The position numbers and the translations under genes are program-made. Positions 61,157 through 64,000 of a stretch of 64,000 nt of DNA are shown in pieces; within the stretch, counting starts at the first letter, position 1, and each line of letters begins with the position of its first letter. Where the stretch lies: positions 5,270,001 to 5,334,000 of the forward strand of contig NZ_CP048113.1 of assembly GCF_010093065.1 (NCBI RefSeq), given 5' to 3'. The stretch is from Chitinophaga agri. Its GTDB lineage: Bacteria > Bacteroidota > Bacteroidia > Chitinophagales > Chitinophagaceae. Below the pieces are notes generated by a model that worked only from the letters and a program-made list of their open reading frames with translations, made no database searches and was not told where the DNA came from.

Positions 61157-62224
61157 TGCCTTCTTCAGGCTGAAATATTTCATGGCTTCTACCAGTACTT
61201 CCACACTTTCATATGGCAGTGCATTGTAAAGAGAAGCGCGGAAGCCGCCTACGATACGATGGCCCTTGATGCCGACGATATCTTCCTTCTTGCAGAATTT
61301 GAGGAATTCTTCTTCCAGCTCAGGTTTATCCATGATGAACGATATGTTCATACGGCTCCTGTCTTCTTTTACTGTAGTACCACGGAAGAGCGGGTTCTGA
61401 TCGATCTCGTTGTACAGCAGGTTCGCTTTTTTCTCATTTTCTACTTCCATCGCAGCAGCGCCGCCCTGTTCTTTAAGCCAGCGGAGCGTGAGCATGGAGA
61501 TATAGATAGCAAATACGGGAGGGGTGTTTAACATGGAACCGTTCTCGATATGATTACGGTAGTCGAGGATCGTTGGGATCTTGCGTGTTACCTTACCCAG
61601 TGCGCTTTTACGGACAGCCACGAGTGTAGTACCGGCAGCTCCCATATTTTTCTGGGCGCCTGCATAGATCAGTGTGAACTTATTAAAGTCCATCGGGCGG
61701 CTGAGTATATCGCTACTCATGTCAGCGATCAGCGGAACATCTACATCTGGTATCTTCTGCCACTGCGTACCATAAATGGTATTATTGGTGGTAATGTGCA
61801 GATAGGAAGATTTAGGAGAGATGTTGAACTGTTTGGGGATGTGGTTGTACTGGCTGTCTTTTGAACTGGCCGCTACATCCACGAAGCCGTACTGTTTAGC
61901 TTCTTTTATTGCCTTATTGCTCCATACGCCGGTATCTATGTAAGAGGCTGTACCGTCATTTTCAAGGAAGTTTAATGGTACCTGCATAAACTGCGTGGTA
62001 GCACCTCCATGAAGATACAATACTTCGAAGTCGTCATCAAGTTGCATCAACTCTTTGACAAGATTTCGTGCCTCATCCAGTACAGCCTGAAATAAAGGAG
62101 TTCTATGCCCTATTTCCAAAATAGACATTCCTGAACCTTCAAAGTCAATCAAAGCTTTACTGGCCTTGTACAGCACCTCATTCGGCAATATGGAAGGCCC
62201 TGCGTTAAAATTGTGCACCTTCAT
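61154..62224 (-). CDS. serC: phosphoserine aminotransferase
   Basis: ATG 62224 gives 356 residues starting MKVHNFNAGPSILP, the SerC N-terminus; an in-frame extension to 62305 has no family support. The PLP-dependent enzyme converts 3-phosphohydroxypyruvate and glutamate to phosphoserine. Seen are LHGGATTQFMQVPLNF, the PLP-lysine motif YAGAQKNMGAAGTTLV, and KGHRIVGGFRASLYNALP near the end with phosphate-binding Arg/His. The length is that of the family. It has its own upstream -7 box (62358-62365). Confidence 0.97.
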   Translation of the reverse strand: MKVHNFNAGPSILPNEVLYKASKALIDFEGSGMSILEIGHRTPLFQAVLDEARNLVKELMQLDDDFEVLYLHGGATTQFMQVPLNFLENDGTASYIDTGVWSNKAIKEAKQYGFVDVAASSKDSQYNHIPKQFNISPKSSYLHITTNNTIYGTQWQKIPDVDVPLIADMSSDILSRPMDFNKFTLIYAGAQKNMGAAGTTLVAVRKSALGKVTRKIPTILDYRNHIENGSMLNTPPVFAIYISMLTLRWLKEQGGAAAMEVENEKKANLLYNEIDQNPLFRGTTVKEDRSRMNISFIMDKPELEEEFLKFCKKEDIVGIKGHRIVGGFRASLYNALPYESVEVLVEAMKYFSLKKA

Positions 62225-62357
62225 AGGTCGTTCTAAATTAAATAAATTGTTAGCTTGTTCCACTTTGTTTGGTTTTGTCAGAGGAATGGAAAAAAAGTAT
62301 GGCATTTCACATACGATGCTGAGCGCGTGTAGGATAAGGCTAAAAAGATAGTACTAA

Positions 62358-62365
62358 CAAAGATA
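62358..62365 (-). promoter_or_regulatory. -7 box TATCTTTG for serC
   Basis: Full TAnnTTTG match on the minus strand, giving a leader of about 130 bases before ATG 62224. Confidence 0.5.
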
Positions 62366-62406
62366 ATTTATATTTTTTTAAAATCGAAATTAATTGAAGT
62401 ACTGTT

Positions 62407-63348
62407 TTAGCTTTCCTGTCGCCCTATCATGCGCTCAGTTATTGAGGGTACTGTGTCCTGTATTAAGTTACTTTTTTTTAATCCGCTCAGTGGCGGCATT
62501 CCAGCGTTGACCCACGCAGTGTACCAGTAGTTGGCTGTAGCATAGATGGCGGCTCTCATTCTCCGTTCTACCATGTCCCCTAATGCGGCCTGATAGGCCC
62601 TGACATAAGCTGTTGCGTAATTTCTGACCAGTTTTCCTTTGCGTTTCTCATACGCAAATTTCCTGCCGGAAGGGAAATGATCACTCACTATTTTTTCATT
62701 GTGTAGAACGGTATCGGCCGCTGCTGCGCTTTCCAGTACGATCTGCCAGGTGTATGTATTAATATCTTTTATATAGATCGCTCGTCCCGTGAAGTAGTTA
62801 AAGTCCTTATCTGCCATCAGTTCGGGGATTCTTGATTCCCACAATCCGTGTATACCATGCTGCCCGGTGAGCTGCCCGTTGTGATTGGAACATGCATGAA
62901 GTGGTACATGGGCGTCGCCCGCATAATGGCCAAGGTCTGCGCTCAGCTTCAGTATCCGGTTGATATCCCTGTCTTTGAATGCCTGTGTGAGTCTGTACAT
63001 CATTTGTGCGATATGCCAGGGCAGAATACCATAGGCATGCAGCGTATCCGCTGTGTACATGCATACTGCTTCCTGCCAGGACCTTGGTAGTGCCGCGAAT
63101 GGCGCTGCTCCATAGTGATCAATGTCTATGTAATGTCGTGGTCCTTCTTCGGCAACGATGTATCGTCTTTTGTCCGCATCCGTAGCGTGTGCCGTGATAT
63201 ATTCAATATTTGCCTTATAGAACAGCAGCATGTCTGCAGGTAGTGAAAAGACGGCCAGCCGGTTAATACGCTGATGTGCAAAGAATCCCCATCCGTAAGC
63301 GGGGAATGAAAGACAGGTCAGGCAGATTGCCAGTAAGATATGGTGCAT
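62407..63348 (-). CDS. zinc-dependent phospholipase C / S1-P1-nuclease-like secreted protein
   Basis: The 313-residue protein has a signal peptide ending near LSFPAYG, leaving Trp as a probable first mature residue (WGFFAHQRINRLA), as in the zinc-PLC/P1-nuclease fold, where the N-terminal Trp and downstream His bind zinc. Further ligands lie in HYIDIDHYG, DLGHYAGDAHVPLHACSNHNG and GIHGLWESRIPEL, giving the expected H, D, H, H, D, H, H, E set. A trinuclear zinc site is likely. Phospholipase versus nuclease activity cannot be told; the Bacteroidota members are usually annotated as phospholipase C-like. Confidence 0.85.
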   Translation of the reverse strand: MHHILLAICLTCLSFPAYGWGFFAHQRINRLAVFSLPADMLLFYKANIEYITAHATDADKRRYIVAEEGPRHYIDIDHYGAAPFAALPRSWQEAVCMYTADTLHAYGILPWHIAQMMYRLTQAFKDRDINRILKLSADLGHYAGDAHVPLHACSNHNGQLTGQHGIHGLWESRIPELMADKDFNYFTGRAIYIKDINTYTWQIVLESAAAADTVLHNEKIVSDHFPSGRKFAYEKRKGKLVRNYATAYVRAYQAALGDMVERRMRAAIYATANYWYTAWVNAGMPPLSGLKKSNLIQDTVPSITERMIGRQES

Positions 63349-63463
63349 AATCGGTTGGTTAACATTCTACAATAATATTAGGAAAAAGTATCAATAAAGC
63401 GATGGTTTTTTTCATTAGGAGCCCATCTGGAAAATACTGATCGGGTGTAGTTTTATATTAAAA

Positions 63464-63511
63464 TAGTCAGGCTTTCATTTACGTCGTAAAACGTAAGTGA
63501 AAGCCTGACTA
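63464..63511 (-). terminator. 20-bp stem terminator-like hairpin downstream of the DUF502 gene
   Basis: TAGTCAGGCTTTCATTTACG pairs with CGTAAGTGAAAGCCTGACTA (one G-U) around an 8-base loop, starting 37 bases after the DUF502 stop. There is no long T-tract. Confidence 0.6.
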
Positions 63512-63547
63512 ATTAATAATAATCTCTAATATCTGTATCGGGGAGTT

Positions 63548-64000
63548 TTATTCTATTTCTTTCTTTTCCGGCTTCTCGTGTACTTCGATATTGGTCACGC
63601 CACCACTTACAGCAAATTTCATGGCTTCGCCGGCAGATATATTGGTCAGCGGCTTCACTTTCCCCACAGGTACCATGAATACTTTACCAGTAATGGCGTA
63701 GGCATGCGGCACATAAACGGCGGTATAACCTTCCAGTCCCAGACTGGACAGGTCCGCCTGCGTAATGAAGCCCATTTCCCATACGTTATCCCCATAGATC
63801 TGTACCAGCACAGGATGATCAAATTTCTTCTTCTCACCCACAAAGGCATCAAACACATCCTTTACCGAAGTATAAATATATTTAATGAAAGGGGTTCGTT
63901 CCATCATGTGATCGAACAGCGCAAAGATGCGTCCTACGATAAAAGACGAACTCAGGTAACCTACAATTATGACTAACAGCAGTACCAGCACAAAGCCCAC
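63548..64000 (-). CDS. DUF502 family membrane protein, 5' end missing
   Basis: The 150 visible residues are the C-terminal three-quarters of a DUF502 protein; the frame is open to the right edge (the GTG at 63998-64000 is probably an internal valine). One membrane helix is visible (FVLVLLLVIIVGYLSSSFI), followed by MMERTPFIKYIYTSVKDVFDAF, a family hallmark, and a soluble C-terminal beta domain with VYVPHAYAITGKVFMVPVGK. Function is unknown. Confidence 0.88.
   Translation of the reverse strand: MGFVLVLLLVIIVGYLSSSFIVGRIFALFDHMMERTPFIKYIYTSVKDVFDAFVGEKKKFDHPVLVQIYGDNVWEMGFITQADLSSLGLEGYTAVYVPHAYAITGKVFMVPVGKVKPLTNISAGEAMKFAVSGGVTNIEVHEKPEKKEIE

Noticed and set aside
62225..62305. N-terminal extension of SerC
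   Set aside because: SerC proteins begin near the NAGPS motif; 27 extra residues lack support.
1..64000. prophage, integrase, plasmid origin or rRNA genes
   Set aside because: No matching frames or conserved RNA motifs were seen anywhere in the window.

Overview
The window looks like chromosomal DNA of a member of the Bacteroidota, most likely Chitinophagaceae (Chitinophaga-like). The reasons are: a SusC/SusD pair with an ECF sigma factor and a FecR anti-sigma factor; PKD-like and DUF4843 lipoproteins; a 2TM-domain protein; a RemB/Wzi-like barrel; promoters of the TTTG/TAnnTTTG type instead of -35/-10 boxes; and few Shine-Dalgarno sequences. No transposase, integrase, phage gene, rRNA or CRISPR array was seen. 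Assignment below family level is inference.

Layout. (1) 1-13880, + strand: a surface polysaccharide cluster. It starts inside a nonulosonic (legionaminic) acid module: LegG-like epimerase, PtmE-like guanylyltransferase and LegF/NeuA-like CMP transferase. These are followed by a sialidase-like lipoprotein, a Wzx flippase, a candidate nonulosonate transferase, an EpsG/Wzy polymerase, three GT4 glycosyltransferases, a beta-helix protein, and gmd plus fcl for GDP-L-fucose. A Wzi/RemB-like outer-membrane barrel with its own promoter follows (14001-15572). (2) 15667-18147: an ABC-F ATPase, a perfect 85-bp palindrome and a small secreted basic protein. (3) 18273-27235: ECF sigma, FecR, STN-SusC, SusD, DUF4843 and PKD-like lipoprotein, a self-contained nutrient-uptake locus with cell-surface signalling and no enzyme gene. 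(4) 27332-34272: small lipoproteins, a MarR-like regulator, PhzF, a SnoaL-like protein and a beta-propeller protein. (5) 34418-43635: tRNA-Arg(CCU), long-chain acyl-CoA synthetase, a GntR/MFS pair with a candidate operator, a TPR membrane protein, MarC, tRNA-Arg(CCG), a bactofilin-like/LRR protein and a GT2 glycosyltransferase. (6) 43982-49493: a three-gene JetA-JetB-JetC (MksF-E-B) SMC-like operon that ends at a strong terminator with no jetD/mksG nuclease gene. (7) 49573-64000: YqhD-type alcohol dehydrogenase, cupin, alpha/beta hydrolase, HxlR regulator, beta-lactamase-fold hydrolase, a TPR/PaaN/YceI gene string, DUF1015, SerC, a zinc-dependent phospholipase C-like protein and a partial DUF502 protein.

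How the genes fit together. The first 15.5 kb can be read as synthesis of two activated sugars (a CMP-nonulosonate and GDP-L-fucose), assembly of a repeat unit by four to five transferases, flipping and polymerisation (Wzx/Wzy), then surface handling (barrel, beta-helix, sialidase-like lipoprotein). The initiating transferase, the Wza/Wzc export parts and the rest of the legionaminate pathway must lie outside the window. The observation most worth following is the Wadjet/Mks-like operon without its nuclease. Next are two long perfect palindromes (85 bp at 17668 and 78 bp at 61079) that exceed what termination needs. All functional calls come from reading the translated sequence; no database search was run.
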